From assembly GCA_019843655.1 (NCBI GenBank), contig JACDQD010000002.1:2490585-2554584 (forward strand): DNA of 64,000 nt, written 5' to 3'. Under the pieces are notes generated by a model. That model was not told where the DNA came from, did no database searches, and worked only from the letters and a program-made list of their open reading frames with translations. Both the position numbers and the translations under genes were made by a program. Each line of letters starts with the position of its first letter. Position 1 is the stretch's first letter. The stretch is from Lethocerus indicus. Its lineage: Eukaryota; Arthropoda; Insecta; Hemiptera; Belostomatidae. Below, piece after piece: positions 1-11,000 of the stretch.

Positions 1-880
1 TATTTTTGTCATTTCCTCCGTTTCTCTTCAGTTTATCACGAAAGAACCGTTCCCTATCGTAATGGAACGAATATTTTCTATTCTTAAAACTATTGTGAGT
101 TGAAGCTTTTTTTTCACTAGAACATAAAATCATTCGCGATATTTTACGTTTCAAATCTCTTACACACAACACTGTTGAGAAATTTCAAAAACATTGATTC
201 TTTTTTCAATCAAATATTGTAGGAAATTTCTGTCCAACACTGTTGGGCTCGCTTCGGAAATTGATGTAAGATTGATGAAAGAAGCGTTGTAGCGATATTT
301 TTTTTCGGCCCGCAAAATGTATTTTTATGTCGCAAACAGACTATTATTACTATATACCTACCAAGTTGTAAAATTACGAGTTCAACTTAAAATTTGCAAT
401 GCGACGCCCACAAATTGACACCCCGTACACTGGGCCGAAATGTTAGCCTTCAACCGTTATTAAATTTATTATAATAATAAAAACGGAAAGACGTCGGTAG
501 TTTTTCTTTTATTCCTTATCTCATGAGAAGGCAATATTAAGATGCTTGTCGTACACTTTACGGTGTTTGTTACCGCAGAGACAGGCTGTAAAAGTTACCT
601 CGAAATAACACTTTTCAATCATACGTTGATACAGTAAGATATAAGAAGGTTGACGGTTGGGTCGGGGTGGACAGTGTCCAAGAGTCATAAACAATGAAAA
701 TAACAATAAATACAAATTTTATTTAGAAACAGAAGAGAAGTCTGCAGCGAGGGACATAATCCCGGAAAGGAGTTGGAGATGTTTTTTCGCCCAATCTTCG
801 GTGTCGACGACCGAAATAAAGTGACCAACTTCTGTGTAGGTGTTCCGTTTTAGTGAACTCCTGGAGGATGGATATCTGGG
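1..880. other. AT-rich non-coding stretch with one hairpin
   Basis: No gene is recognised. The longest frames (64 and 93 codons on the minus strand, 521-1000) have no domain I know and no coding character. The one notable object is the hairpin at 167-245, listed separately. The rest is unstructured AT-rich sequence with short T and A runs. Confidence 0.6.
167..245. repeat. 79 nt imperfect inverted repeat / stem-loop
   Basis: The 11-mer CAACACTGTTG occurs at 167-177 and again at 235-245. It is nearly self-complementary, so the two copies pair at 10 of 11 positions. Directly inside them AGAAATTTC (178-186) pairs perfectly with GAAATTTCT, separated by a 3 nt bulge on the right arm. Further in, CATTGATT pairs with AATCAAATATTG across a small internal loop, and the tip is a short T-rich loop. 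The result is one extended stem-loop of 79 nt. It could be a miRNA-type precursor, a fold-back repeat fragment, or chance. It matches no microRNA that I recognise. Confidence 0.6.
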
Positions 881-889
881 CGGCGTCCA

Positions 890-1130
890 GACTCCTTTTT
901 GTTCCGGCCCCGTACGGGCGGGGGTTTTTGTCGTCCCCGTGTAGCGCCCCCCACCGTGCTTGGAGCCGGACAAACTTTTATCACTTAATGTTTGCTCCAA
1001 CTTGAGTCGAGTTCAGGGGGCGGCGGGGCGATGGGAACGAGCAAGCGGCAACGCCAACTTGTGAACCGGCAGCCGCCCCCGCCCCCCGCCGCCCCCCCGA
1101 CGGAGTTTCTCTCGTTTCGATGACGGGCCT
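890..1130. other. GC-rich, CpG-dense patch with self-complementary arms
   Basis: This block is visibly GC-rich against AT-rich flanks. It holds several G and C tracts and an inverted pair: GGGGG+CGGCGGGGCG at 1016-1030 faces a C-rich arm at 1080-1098, about 50 bp apart. It could be a CpG-island-like regulatory patch, but no TATA box, initiator or splice signal stands out. The minus-strand frame crossing it (719-1000) has no recognisable product. Confidence 0.4.
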
Positions 1131-2110
1131 CCTTACAGATAATACCCGCGTGCACAACTACATTTCGGAACGGAAACTATTTTTTGGGGGAATAACAAAT
1201 TTCTCTTACCAATTCTCTGAAATGGGTCGATAATTATTTGAAAAATATCGTGACGCTGTTTACTACAAAAGTTTATTACGTCCATTCATAAACGTTAGGC
1301 GATATCGTAATGTCCCTTACGAATAAACAAATCGCACGGGTGATGTTGTTCCGTAACTATCAAATTTTAATTGCGACTTATCATTGTGAACTTATTCCAC
1401 GATTTTATGATCTAACAATAATTTATGCCATAATTTAAAAAAACTGTTGAAATTAGTATTTTTAGAGAGAAAGAGAGAGCTTTGGGCGTGCTTTTGTATT
1501 ATAATGTTTCTTTTCAGCACAAGTGGCGACAATCAATTATTGATAAAAAAGTGGTGAATATTACCCGGTTTCAGTTCAAAAACCGACATCGCTCAACCGA
1601 CCGTACACGGCTGACGTTATATCTGTTAACGTCGATGTATATTGCGCTTTGGGACAAAATTAAATTTTACAGTTTTTTACATTAAAGGCAAATCAATTAG
1701 TCACGCTCCGGCGGTTCGTAGTCTTTTTTTTCTCCCTCCGAAACCCAACCAAAAACCGGTTTCTGTTTTTGTCTTTGCCAATTTCTGAAGCATTGACCCA
1801 TATTAGTGTACAATTGTAAATGGCGAAATACACATTGCTTGACAAAGCTGTTGAAATTTTTCATCACAGCTATAAGTTGTATTGGTCTTGGCAGACACCA
1901 AGTCTTCTTACGTTACCAGTAAGTTTCTTCAGTTGTGTTTTCACATTAAGACGTTTATTACACTTACAAAAATGTAATTTTGTAATTTTCTCATAATATT
2001 TAATTCATCCTTCGATGTGTACTAGGAAGGCATTTCAGTCCTGAACAGTAAACATTAATCGTCATTAATCGTAAGACGTATCTATCATCTATCGTATGAT
2101 AGATTTCGTG
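1131..2110. other. AT-rich non-coding, no recognisable feature
   Basis: Nothing gene-like. Small items: a short hairpin TTACAAAA/TTTTGTAA near 1965-1986, and ATCTATC/GATAGAT arms around 2085-2103 next to a repeated cattaatcgt. Such small palindromes are expected by chance in AT-rich DNA. Confidence 0.6.
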
Positions 2111-2135
2111 TATTTCTGTCTCCTCTCACTGGTTT

Positions 2136-2178
2136 GGTCTTTTGCTAGACCGGTTTCGGCTGCTCGCCGTCTCATCAA
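2136..2178 (-). ncRNA. Degenerate hammerhead-like module (candidate retroelement remnant)
   Basis: On the minus strand the order is TTGATGA (complement of 2172-2178), a stem-loop with arms CGGC/GCCG and a 5 nt loop (2157-2169), then GAAAC (complement of 2153-2157), then a GGTCT/AGACC hairpin (2136-2151). This is the order of a hammerhead core: CTGATGA, stem II, GAAA. The first base of the core differs (T for C), and two extra bases sit between the core and the stem. Similar modules are known from the terminal repeats of Penelope-like retroelements, and linking this copy to them is inference. The same architecture recurs at 42800-42830. Confidence 0.3.
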
Positions 2179-2231
2179 CAGTTATGTAGAAAGGTCGAGG
2201 CATATTTTAAATTAAAATTTATTCCGCCCGT

Positions 2232-2335
2232 AACACAAAAAAAGGTGTGCGAATACAAGGCGCACTGCATAGACCTGACCCGGCAGCGCACCTTTGTATT
2301 GCGGGTCTGGCATTACAAGTAGCCTATGCCATTTT
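2232..2335. repeat. Compact multi-hairpin patch
   Basis: Several inverted arms are packed within about 100 bp. AATACAAGGCGCACTGC (from 2251) faces GCAGCGCACCTTTGTATT (from about 2283) with small gaps. ACCCG pairs with CGGGT, and TGGCAT pairs with ATGCCA. There is no tRNA-type B box, so I do not call a tRNA. It adjoins the hammerhead-like module and may be part of the same decayed element. Confidence 0.4.
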
Positions 2336-2940
2336 TACGGCGCTAAACTACAATTCAAAATCTTCAGCATTTTATCTACGATTTATGTATTTATTATTAT
2401 TATTGAATGTAAAACGCGTACAATTAGCACTATCGGAGGAAAATAGACATTACAAAATTCAGCTTATTTTTAAAATGGTTTCTGTTGTGAGTATAATGGA
2501 ATCTCTAAACCTTACCTGTTAATCGATCTAATACAAAGAGCACACAATACTACAAAATGTTTATTTCAATATGTTTTAGTGTCCAACAAAGTCCAACGAA
2601 CTTTAGTTAAGTAAATTTGCGCAGCACACTCAGGGGGCGCTAGTTTAGCGGGGAAGTGCACCCAAACGAACTTGGTAAAAAATCTATAACTAATGATCTT
2701 GTTTCAGTCATCATTCCTTTGAGCTTCTTGTATGGAACATTGGTTTTCATTTGTATTTTTCTGTAGAGAAATAGATTATATTTTTTGTCATGTTCTCTAT
2801 CCGTCGGAAGGTCGGATACAGAAGCTCGGTTTAGGTGTAGGGCAAGAAGGGAGACCGATAGGGCCCATATAGCCAGTGCAGTCAATTAAACTCCCACCAT
2901 TTTGGCTGTTAATAGCCAGCGTAGGGCCGGCGTGTAGGTC
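2336..2940. other. Non-coding, no recognisable feature
   Basis: AT-rich, with overlapping short frames on the minus strand (2640-3036). None has a recognisable domain or coding signature. Nothing else is seen. Confidence 0.55.
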
Positions 2941-2954
2941 GCACGCACACACAC

Positions 2955-2973
2955 ACGTGCGAGCTCCGCACGT
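2955..2973. repeat. 7 bp perfect palindromic arms with E-box
   Basis: ACGTGCG, a 5 nt centre (AGCTC), then CGCACGT, immediately after a short CA tract. The left arm overlaps the E-box word CACGTG at 2954-2959. Possibly a binding site, possibly chance. Confidence 0.5.
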
Positions 2974-3134
2974 ACCCACAACCCCCACGCCCCCCATCCG
3001 CCCTTCCACAAACTGTAAATCTCTTTCCACGCTCAAGTAAGAGCTATAAATTTTACGGACCTATTGATTCTCTCCTCTCTTCTCCTACGCCGGTCTCAGT
3101 TCCCCGAAACCTTTCTTTCCTCATCTCTCTCTCA

Positions 3135-3137
<3 letters not shown>

Positions 3138-3174
<37 letters not shown>
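3138..3174. repeat. (CT)n microsatellite
   Basis: About 18 uninterrupted CT units, preceded by an interrupted CT stretch from about 3124. Confidence 0.97.
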
Positions 3175-3177
<3 letters not shown>

Positions 3178-3479
3178 TGCCCGAATCGGGCCTAATGTAA
3201 GTCGGAGGAATGAGAACCGGCAGGAAATAATAGGTCGGCCCTGAATCGATCACGTTGGACGATAGGGGAAAATATCTGAACATTTTTCAACGCCGATATG
3301 TGACTTGGAAATGACAGGCATAGTCGGCGTAAACAAAACGCGAAACCGCTTTCAAGTCTCATAAAACCCGGCGTACACAATACTCTGGATAAAATTATTT
3401 TATAAGGCGTGTTTGAATCGAATCGCTTATTTATTGCCGCCACGCCGTGCAACGGTTGCAGCGCGGTTCACTTAGGACG

Positions 3480-3650
3480 TGCCGAATATGGCATCGATAT
3501 TGAGTGTGCCCAACACCAGCGGTGGGCCAAGAATTAGGAGCCTGTCGGACAGTTGCCAACTTTCGAGCGCCGCTATTTTACGGCGTAAATAAAATGACTT
3601 CAGGCGTCGATTTCGATTTAGCCCATAAACGATAAATGGCCGACTCTACC
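3480..3650. promoter_or_regulatory. Candidate cis-regulatory block (by texture only)
   Basis: A GC-richer island with the arms CGCCG/CGGCG around 3569-3586 and AbdB/caudal-like TTTACGGC and AAATAAAATGA words. No long frame is present and no motif is diagnostic. Called only because its texture differs from its flanks and resembles the other blocks listed. Confidence 0.2.
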
Positions 3651-3659
3651 GGTTTTATT

Positions 3660-5180
3660 CTCCTTCAAGGATTCCATCTTTTTGGGGCCTCGACGTCGTT
3701 GAATCTCTGGCAAAAAGTTAGATATAACTCATTGCCCCCTCCCCCATTATTGTGCATCAGTTCTCTATCAGAAAAGTGTAAACACTTATTTAAGTTATGG
3801 TCGTGGTATGGTGAAAATCGCCTTACACGGCCCTTCGGTGGGACGATTTTGAAATGAGGAAATCCATTCCGTGAAATTAAGCGGTTAATAAATTCAACCT
3901 GAGAGAAACAGTCGGGATATTGTCATGTTTATGTTGTAAGCTAAATTGTCACATAATTTTCTTAGTGAGCGCTAAACCCCACCTTAACACAATTGTTACC
4001 CAATGTCTTCCAGCGTAAATTTTCTTATCTGTAGATGATTCTTAATTTTTTAATTTGGATAGGAGCGCATACTTTATAAAAAGAGCACAATACCATTATC
4101 TGTATATCGGGTAATTTCACGTTAGCGCCGAGTGTCTGGTTGGCGAATAACGCTAGGGACGTCGGTTACGCTGCGTCCGGGAGTGAAACATGCCGGATTA
4201 AGGAATTCGGGCTGAGAGAGAGAGAGAGACAGTGTTTGGTTGAAGAGGGAGTTTGGGTCAAACTTGTCCTGTGATAGTCGGCTGACTTATGGCGCTTGGG
4301 ACAGGGCGCATAGTTTTCCAACACCGCGCCAGAAGCCCCCCCCCCGCCCCCAACAACTACAAGATAGCAACTTCTACTTCTCCTGTCTACCAACAAAAAA
4401 AAAACCGACGTTTAATCCTCGAAAAAACACGGTGGAAACTTTAACACAGAAGTTTAAACGTTTAAAGCGCTTCCTGAAGTCTGTTTCTTACGGTATTCCC
4501 TTAATCTATTTTCCCCTAACAAATATAAGCTCTTTGTCGCCAATAGTCACGAGAAATAAAGAAGTTATAATTTGGCCCAGCGTTCAACGAACCATTAACC
4601 GATATTAATTTAGCGATAAACACGTTATTAGTGTTTAATATGCAGGAAGGAGGCAGACTGTTGCCTATTGTTTTGTGCAATATGGGGCTCCTCAGAACCT
4701 GTCCGAATTATATTAACAATAACAACGTGCCACATAAGTATAGGACATTTTAATGGTAACTTTTAAGGGTAATGGAGATTATTCAGTGATCCATCATTCA
4801 ACTGTACCAGTGCAAGTTACTGAAATATTCATATAATTTCAGTTACTTCAGGATTTGTGTACAAAATGTAATCACAAAATAATATCCGCCTCTCTATTCT
4901 TTCTTTCTCCGTGCATTGATTTCCATTAGTAGATTATATATACAACCATATAATAATCCCACACACAGAATGGAACTGAACACTGAGCCTATCGCTAAAA
5001 GAGAAACTGGAAAAGCTGTAATTTTCTGTATTGGAAGAAATACGGAATTTCGCGATATCCTAGTGTAATGTATCTGAATTCGTTTCTATGAAACGAATTT
5101 AAGTAAAGGGCCGTGTTTAAGAGTATCATTCAGTTTATTTGGACATCTATTACAAAACAATTTGGAGATGGGGTTTGACC
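3660..5180. other. Non-coding; short GA repeat, poly-C, one palindrome
   Basis: Contains (GA)n at 4213-4229, a C-rich run near 4337-4351, and the palindromic pair AATTCGTTT/AAACGAATT at 5077-5099. The 122-codon plus-strand frame 4240-4608 has low-complexity content (GA repeat start, proline- and lysine-rich middle) and no domain I recognise. I regard it as spurious. Confidence 0.55.
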
Positions 5181-5189
5181 AACGTTCCC

Positions 5190-5430
5190 GGGTAATTATA
5201 CAATTTCCTGATATCGGTTGAGAATATTTTCGTAATGTTAATGGGGCCGTTTTGTTCAATTGAGACGCCGCCCTTCTTCGTGATTAAGTCATAGATCGAG
5301 GTAAAAGCTGTGGGGGTAATAAGAAGCAGCGGGTCTTTGGGGGCTCGTTTTGCCGGTACACCGTCGGCATTGAGCCCGGCCCAAGGCAAAGAGGTTTAAA
5401 ACCTCCGCCGAGAACGGTTTTTCTTATATC
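5190..5430. promoter_or_regulatory. Candidate cis-regulatory block
   Basis: GC-rich island with TTAATGGGGCC and ATTAAG homeodomain-like cores, CGCCGCCC, and a perfect palindrome GAGGTTT-A-AAACCTC at 5391-5405. The 79-codon minus-strand frame at 5150-5389 has no recognisable domain. Enhancer status is inferred from texture alone. Confidence 0.25.
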
Positions 5431-5984
5431 GGCGGAAAAGCGGGTGCCGAAGGACAGAACGTTGTCGGGACTACGGCCGTACGTCGAGGCAGAGAAAAGG
5501 AAAAGCCGGCGGGAATCGATCCCGGACAGTATGAATCGCGGCCGCCCTCTTTCAATAGGATCAAACAGTTGTTTTTCGCTTTTACCGGCGTTTCAAAACT
5601 AAGTGTTTATCTCGAGAAGCGTTTTTCCCGTAAATTTTGAAAACCTCCCGTTCGAAACTACTCCGTCCCGCCCGCTATTTATGAGGTATACGGCTTATTA
5701 TGTTCGGTAGGAATAATAAAGAACAAAGAAAAAACATATGTGGTAATAATCCCGACACAGTACTGCTCAGAACTACAGAATATCCCCTGGGAAATTTGAA
5801 AGGACAATTTCAGGAGTGGAATAAGCTCCAATAAGGAAATCCGAATGAACCTGGGATGAAAAAAAAGAAACAGTCTTGCATATTACTGAAAGCTATTCGT
5901 CTCAATCGTCATTGTCCTTTGCAGATTTTTACGTAGATGCATTCCTCTTGCACATCGTGCACATTTTGCACCACAGGAATGTGA

Positions 5985-6240
5985 CAGGACGCTATTGACG
6001 ATCCCCGAAGTGAGACGAAACCGGCAGCGATCCGGGACCGCCGCAATTACCCTAAACTAATTTGCATGCCTAATAAATGCTGTTCCCTAATCTGGAGGCA
6101 TAAACAACTACAGGCGGGTGGATCGGAGCGGCCGGAAAACCTGGAATTATCTTTAGGGACGTCTGAATTCGGGGCCGGATAAACTGATTCGGTCTCCGCC
6201 CGTCGGCAATAAAAGCGTCCTACGTCCTTCGCTTTATTCG
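5985..6240. promoter_or_regulatory. Candidate cis-regulatory block with POU octamer
   Basis: Contains a perfect octamer ATTTGCAT at 6060-6067, flanked by CTAA and CCTAAT homeodomain-like cores, in a GC-rich context with GGCCGG repeats. The octamer is the known binding site of POU-domain factors. Linking this copy to regulation is inference. Confidence 0.3.
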
Positions 6241-7375
6241 GGCGTGGGTAAAACGGCCGACCCTCGGCTCCGCCGAAACCGAGGGAAGATAATAGTAAGG
6301 GTGAAGTGGCTTATATACCTACTGGGCGAGTGTTTCTCAAAGTTTATGGCTTCAAAGCGCACCCGGAGAACATATAAAATTCTCTGCGACGCATTTAACA
6401 TTAGAATTATAGAAGATATAGTTGTAAAATTTGAAAAATAGTAACATAATACAGATATTTACTAAAATTTAAGTTATAACAATGTACAATTATTTATCTG
6501 ACATTCATATACGTGATGTCTTAGATAATTTGGTAAATTTAGGTCTTATGTGTGATAAACAAAATCTCATTTCCTCATCAACGCAATTTGAAAATCTTGA
6601 CCCGTCGGAACTTGAAGCTGTCGAAAAGCACGGACGTTGTTCAGGATCGATCGGCCTATGAAACTCCTAAAAACCTGAAAATATATAAAATATTTTCCGG
6701 TTACAGCCCGTTCGACGGAAAGCGTTTCGGGAAGTAACTTAGTCCTTTGTTTTAAGTGTTGGCTCTCCTGTTGAGTTCAATCCTGTTGATGGTGGGGGCG
6801 GTTTCCGGCCGTCCGCCGGTTACGAGCCCGACTCCGCCAACACTAAACCTAGATTTACCGATTTAATGAGGTATTTATAGACATTGCTCGGGCTACATTA
6901 TTCAACGACAGACTCTGTCTCTGTTGCCACGGTAAAACGAAGTTTATGGCACCCCGACGGTGTATCGTAAGGTGGGGAGGACAGTGTGAAAACTTCATTC
7001 TTTCTAAAAAATCTTCTATATGATGAAACTGGAGTCTCCTAATTTTCGCATTATTTCCACACCGGTGGGAAGTAGAATGTATTCTAATAGGGTTAAGCAT
7101 TTACTTGTGTTAGGATTAAATAATCGCATTCTCTTTTGGAGGCCCGAACTATAATAACAATAAGTCGACACTATAGTTGTATAAATTGTGGTCTATTGTT
7201 TAGTGTCTTCAATCGGCATTTTTTTCATCGTCATTCTTAGAGAATTGTCTCATTTCCTCCGGAACGTCTACTAAATACAAAATACACATTCGTTGAATAG
7301 CTTGTCTCAATTATACAGGCGAATGCCGGGGGTTCATTAAACAATAGTCCAGGCCATTTTTCATTGTAAAATATA
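6241..7375. other. Non-coding, no recognisable feature
   Basis: Short frames at 6244-6441 and 6552-6737 (plus) and 6855-7100 (minus) show no known domain. A small GC-rich patch occurs near 6790-6840. Nothing else is seen. Confidence 0.55.
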
Positions 7376-7378
7376 ACC

Positions 7379-7423
7379 AAGGGAGAGGGAGGGGGAGGGG
7401 GAGGGAGTGAGAGAGAGAGAGAT
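7379..7423. repeat. (GGGGAG)n / (GA)n purine tract
   Basis: A short G-rich hexamer-like array running into GA dinucleotides. It is all purine on the plus strand, with four or more G tracts. Confidence 0.9.
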
Positions 7424-8090
7424 TTAGAAACAGAGTGAAGTTGTTGTTTGCGCCAAGGGAGTTTTTTGTTTTTGTAATTAACAACTGGGTACTGGGAGAT
7501 TCAAAAAACGGGACCGCGGGAATACGCAAAAAATGGAATGAAAAACGAAGATGAAGAACAAACCAACAATAATGATAGAGGAATATGTGCCCGGTGGTGC
7601 TTCATTAGTGTGGCCCAGACTCAGTCTGCGTTATACACAATCGCACACCTCAATCTGCCGATTCAATACCGCACACCAAAGTGATTTTTACTTTGGACTA
7701 AAAAATAAAAAAAAATAAATGAAAGTGTCTTTCAGATTTTTCCGGCTTGTAGTTTATATGGATCCTTGCCAACAATTGAATTCGGAACATTGACCGAGTC
7801 CATGGAAGTGGCAATATTATCGCATAATTTTAACCGACAACTTTTTAGGAATGTAAATATAAAAATTTACAATACCGAATAAATGAACATATCATAGACA
7901 AATTACAGGAGGTAATCAGTAATATTGTCTTTTGGGCTAGTGGTTGATACGTCCGTGTCCCTAAGTAATGTCGTGAGAATACCATTTCAAACAACTGAAG
8001 CTAAAATGTTCATTATATGCTAGTTGAAATGTCCATTTGCATTTCAATGGAACTCTATGACAATGAACTCCTACAATTAGTCAACCCCAT
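7424..8090. other. Non-coding, no recognisable feature
   Basis: AT-rich. No frame, repeat or motif worth naming. Confidence 0.6.
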
Positions 8091-8094
8091 TAAC

Positions 8095-8096
<2 letters not shown>

Positions 8097-8154
<58 letters not shown>

Positions 8155-8155
8155 C

Positions 8156-8201
<46 letters not shown>
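8097..8201. repeat. Compound (CA)n(TA)n microsatellite
   Basis: About 22 CA units (8097-8140) pass directly into about 30 TA units (8141-8201) with a single CG interruption near 8155. The short frames reported over it on both strands are pure repeat translation. Confidence 0.98.
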
Positions 8202-8204
<3 letters not shown>

Positions 8205-8441
8205 AAAATTAAGGTAAACTTGTTTTCATGGTTGCCTGAATCCAAGTTTAATCTACTTATGGGGATTTTTCCTTGGTCCATTTCAAACCTCGGCTCCGAT
8301 GAAAGTGGATCGAACGCTGAATGGGATATTTAATCAACGCAATGGCTTTCTTTAGAAATCATTTGAATGGGCTTCCGAATCGGGCCGGAAGCAGGAGTCG
8401 AGCCCGTTATAATTCGGAAAGGGAAATTATTTTCCAGAGGC

Positions 8442-8447
<6 letters not shown>

Positions 8448-8510
<63 letters not shown>
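8448..8510. repeat. (CT)n microsatellite, about 63 bp
   Basis: Essentially uninterrupted CT dinucleotides, the longest CT tract in the window. It explains the poly-Ser-Leu frames that cross it. Confidence 0.98.
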
Positions 8511-8511
<1 letters not shown>

Positions 8512-8515
<4 letters not shown>

Positions 8516-9330
8516 ATATACTAGAGACTCCCTGGAAATTTTCCGGATAAATAAATTTTCCGGGAGGCAGGTCAGTTTTACTAGATTACGCGATAATGGA
8601 AAGCCCGGTGGGGCTTCGGGTTTTTTTTTTATTTAGCGTTGGGATGAGGGAAATAATATAATTCGTACATAATTCGACCTTTAATTGTTTGGATAGCGTT
8701 CTAAGAAAGTGGAGAAAATCTAATTGAAAAGCGCTGCTTTTCGGCACCGGAAGGTGATTTAACTTTGATGTATAATTTCCTGTACAATGACATAAATGTA
8801 CGAAATATTCTCTTATATAAAACATATAGTAGCTTGTTTCGGACATGATTGAAAGGTATACTATTGTTAACAACCTTCCAGAGGATAGTAGCTATAAATG
8901 ACACCCTAGAAAACAATTTGAGTGACGGAAATATAATTATAGCAGGACGAAGTGCTGATTTTGAACTAATCGTTAATTAACCGATAGTTGAATTACCTGG
9001 AATGCAACAAGACCGTTTATTTTTGAATTATTGTTTGTTTTTCAAATTAAGCAGAAAATAACTTGCTCGATAGCTTTTCATGTAACTGAAAATGACTAGT
9101 TTGAATTTCTATTAATAGTACTAAATTTCAAAGAATATTCTAGTTATATTCATTTAAACTTTGTCCATTAAACCCATGTCCTTGGGAGCCTCAGACTACA
9201 GCCGCTTATCAAACCTGGTGCTTCTGTTATCAGATGACCTTCCCGATTCTGCTCCTCAACACTGCTGGCAGGATGCCTCATTCACATCACGTTACGTGTC
9301 ATTATTACTAGCTGAACCGCATTATTGGGC
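8512..9330. other. Non-coding, no recognisable feature
   Basis: AT-rich. A GC stem followed by T10 near 8600-8630 resembles a bacterial terminator but is not meaningful here. The start of the 113-codon frame from 9161 lies here, but that frame stays open only because it runs into the minisatellite that follows. Confidence 0.55.
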
Positions 9331-9335
9331 GGACT

Positions 9336-9680
9336 TTTCGACAAAAAACGCCAATTTTGGGCCTAAAAAATGTATTTTTCGGCCGATTTTGCATATAAAA
9401 ACCCCATTTTTGGATCTAAAAACCGCATTTTTGGGCCGATTTTGCGCCAAAATCCCATTTTTGGGCCTAAAAACCGCATTTTTGGGCCGATTTGGCGCCT
9501 AAAATCGACATTTATAGGCCTAAAAACCACATTTTTGAGCCTAAAAACCGCATTTTTGGGCCGATATTTCGTAAAACCCTTATTTTGGGCCTATTTTGCG
9601 CCATGAAACCCAATTTTTTGGCAAAAATCCTGCATCTTCGGGCCGATTTTTCGTCAAAAATCCCCATTTTCGGACCTTGC
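9336..9680. repeat. Minisatellite, composite unit about 51-53 bp
   Basis: Two alternating sub-units can be read: one with the core catttttgggcctaaaaacc (about 20-22 bp) and one with catttttgggccgattttg plus a gcgcc spacer. Together they give composite copies of 51 and 53 bp, best preserved at 9408-9515. An extra copy of the short sub-unit occurs near 9530. Copies at both ends are more diverged. The motif lacks stop codons in several frames, so overlapping frames (9161-9502, 9370-9606, 9492-9749) encode degenerate FGPKNRIFGPI-like repeats. I take this as a by-product, not a protein. Confidence 0.9.
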
Positions 9681-9689
9681 AAAAGAAAG

Positions 9690-10840
9690 AACCAGCCGGC
9701 CAGCGAGAGGAGACAGAAACACGCGAAATCTACGGTAATCCTGTTATGATTAATACTCTGTTATCCCATTATTACCGGTATTAAGCGATTTCATCGTTAG
9801 TTGGTAATGTAATAATTCCGTATTGGAGTGTGCTAAGTTTAATTAATTTAAAGCAATTGAATTGGAGGAATGCTATGTGGCACCGGCGTTGTTAACATTA
9901 TCATTAGTATCGTTAAATTATACGAAAAGTTTAATCAGTCTAACCTAATCGATACTTGCAGTAAGTATTTGATAGCGTTGGTGTAGTCGTCTTTGTATTG
10001 CTTTGTCCAATGTGCGGACCGAAAAAACGCCCCTACGTATTTGAACGGAGCGTAGACAGGAGATTTAATTTGCATTCGGTTTCTCCGAATCGCCGGTTCA
10101 TTAGCATCGAACCGAAACCTCGGCCCACTGATCCATACTGTCGGGAAAGGAAGGTTCAACGAGGTTGAAGCGGCGGGTGTCTCTCGAAGCTTTATTATGT
10201 AATTTCACTCTCTTCACCAAACTTTTTTTAACCGAAAAGTCTTTTTTCTTCCCCACTCCAATTCTACCCGCACCATTTGCCGACTTATTACCCCTCAACA
10301 ACTTCGAACGAATTCCTTCCCCTCCCTTGTTCATTAAAAAAAAAATACTTTGTAAGTTATAATGAAAAAACGAGGAATCATAAAAGTCCTAATTTCTTAG
10401 AATCACTCACTTATCTCGCTATTGTCAAGCAAATATAATAAGGGTATTTCATCTCCGGGCCGGTCTTGGAAGGGGCGAGTAGACGAAACAAATAGTCGCA
10501 AATTCGATAATATTCTCAACCACCGCTGACAATTTAAAAATTGACATGTTTATTACATCAAGATGCTTCAACATCTGGTCGGACATGGATCCAGATGACG
10601 AGAAAAGTAAACCTGTCTAGTTGAGGACAAAATAAATATTATCTTATAAAAGAACAATTTTATGGATTAATTCTAATGTGTGTAGATGGTGATATGAACG
10701 TTTCTTTCGGTTTCCCGCCTTGATAATTCGTGTGCATTTCAATGGTTGACAACCTCGGTGTAAATTCATACATATACTGCTTATATTACAATATTGGACA
10801 AGGCCGCGTGAAAATGTGAAGCCGGTAGATTTTAATAGAG
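9690..10840. other. Non-coding, no recognisable feature
   Basis: AT-rich. A small inverted pair CGGTTC/GAACCG lies near 10092-10112. Opposing short frames at 9935-10362 show no known domain. Confidence 0.55.
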
Positions 10841-10849
10841 GTTGGCTCT

Positions 10850-11000
10850 GGAACCGACCGTTGACTGGGTTGACTAATTCGTCTCCATTATGGCCATTAT
10901 GAGAGGCAGAAGCGCTCTAGTTCGCTCTAAAACATTGCCCCACTAATGTAAAGCCAAATGGACAGCTAGGTTAATCGACGACCCTCTCTCTAACCGATTT
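10850..11000. promoter_or_regulatory. Candidate cis-regulatory block
   Basis: Contains ATTATGGCCATTATGAG and ACTAATTCG words around 10874-10903 and TTAATCG at 10972, in a moderately GC-rich setting without a frame. The evidence is textural only. Confidence 0.2.

Noticed and set aside
1862..1885. catcacagctataag as a miR-2/13-like sequence
   Set aside because: Only the first eight or so bases resemble the family and no hairpin partner is nearby.
5505..5530. tRNA-like B box on the minus strand (GGATCGATTCC)
   Set aside because: One mismatch to the consensus and no matching A box, anticodon arm or acceptor stem. It is probably a simple CGGGAATCGATCCCGG near-palindrome.
8097..8281. Thr-His and Tyr-Ile repeat proteins over the CA/TA array
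   Set aside because: Translation of dinucleotide repeats in all frames.
8385..8405. tRNA or SINE B-box-like word (GGCTCGACTCC, minus strand)
   Set aside because: No A box at the right distance and no cloverleaf. Similar imperfect words at 13840 and 15545 are not flanked by shared sequence, so no SINE family is supported.
8600..8632. Rho-independent terminator look-alike (GC stem followed by T10)
   Set aside because: The window is eukaryotic by every other sign, so a bacterial terminator has no meaning here.
9161..9749. Repeated FGPKNRIFGPI-type protein
   Set aside because: Similar peptides appear in several frames of the same minisatellite, which is expected when a stop-free repeat unit is not a multiple of three. 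There is no sign of selection on one frame.
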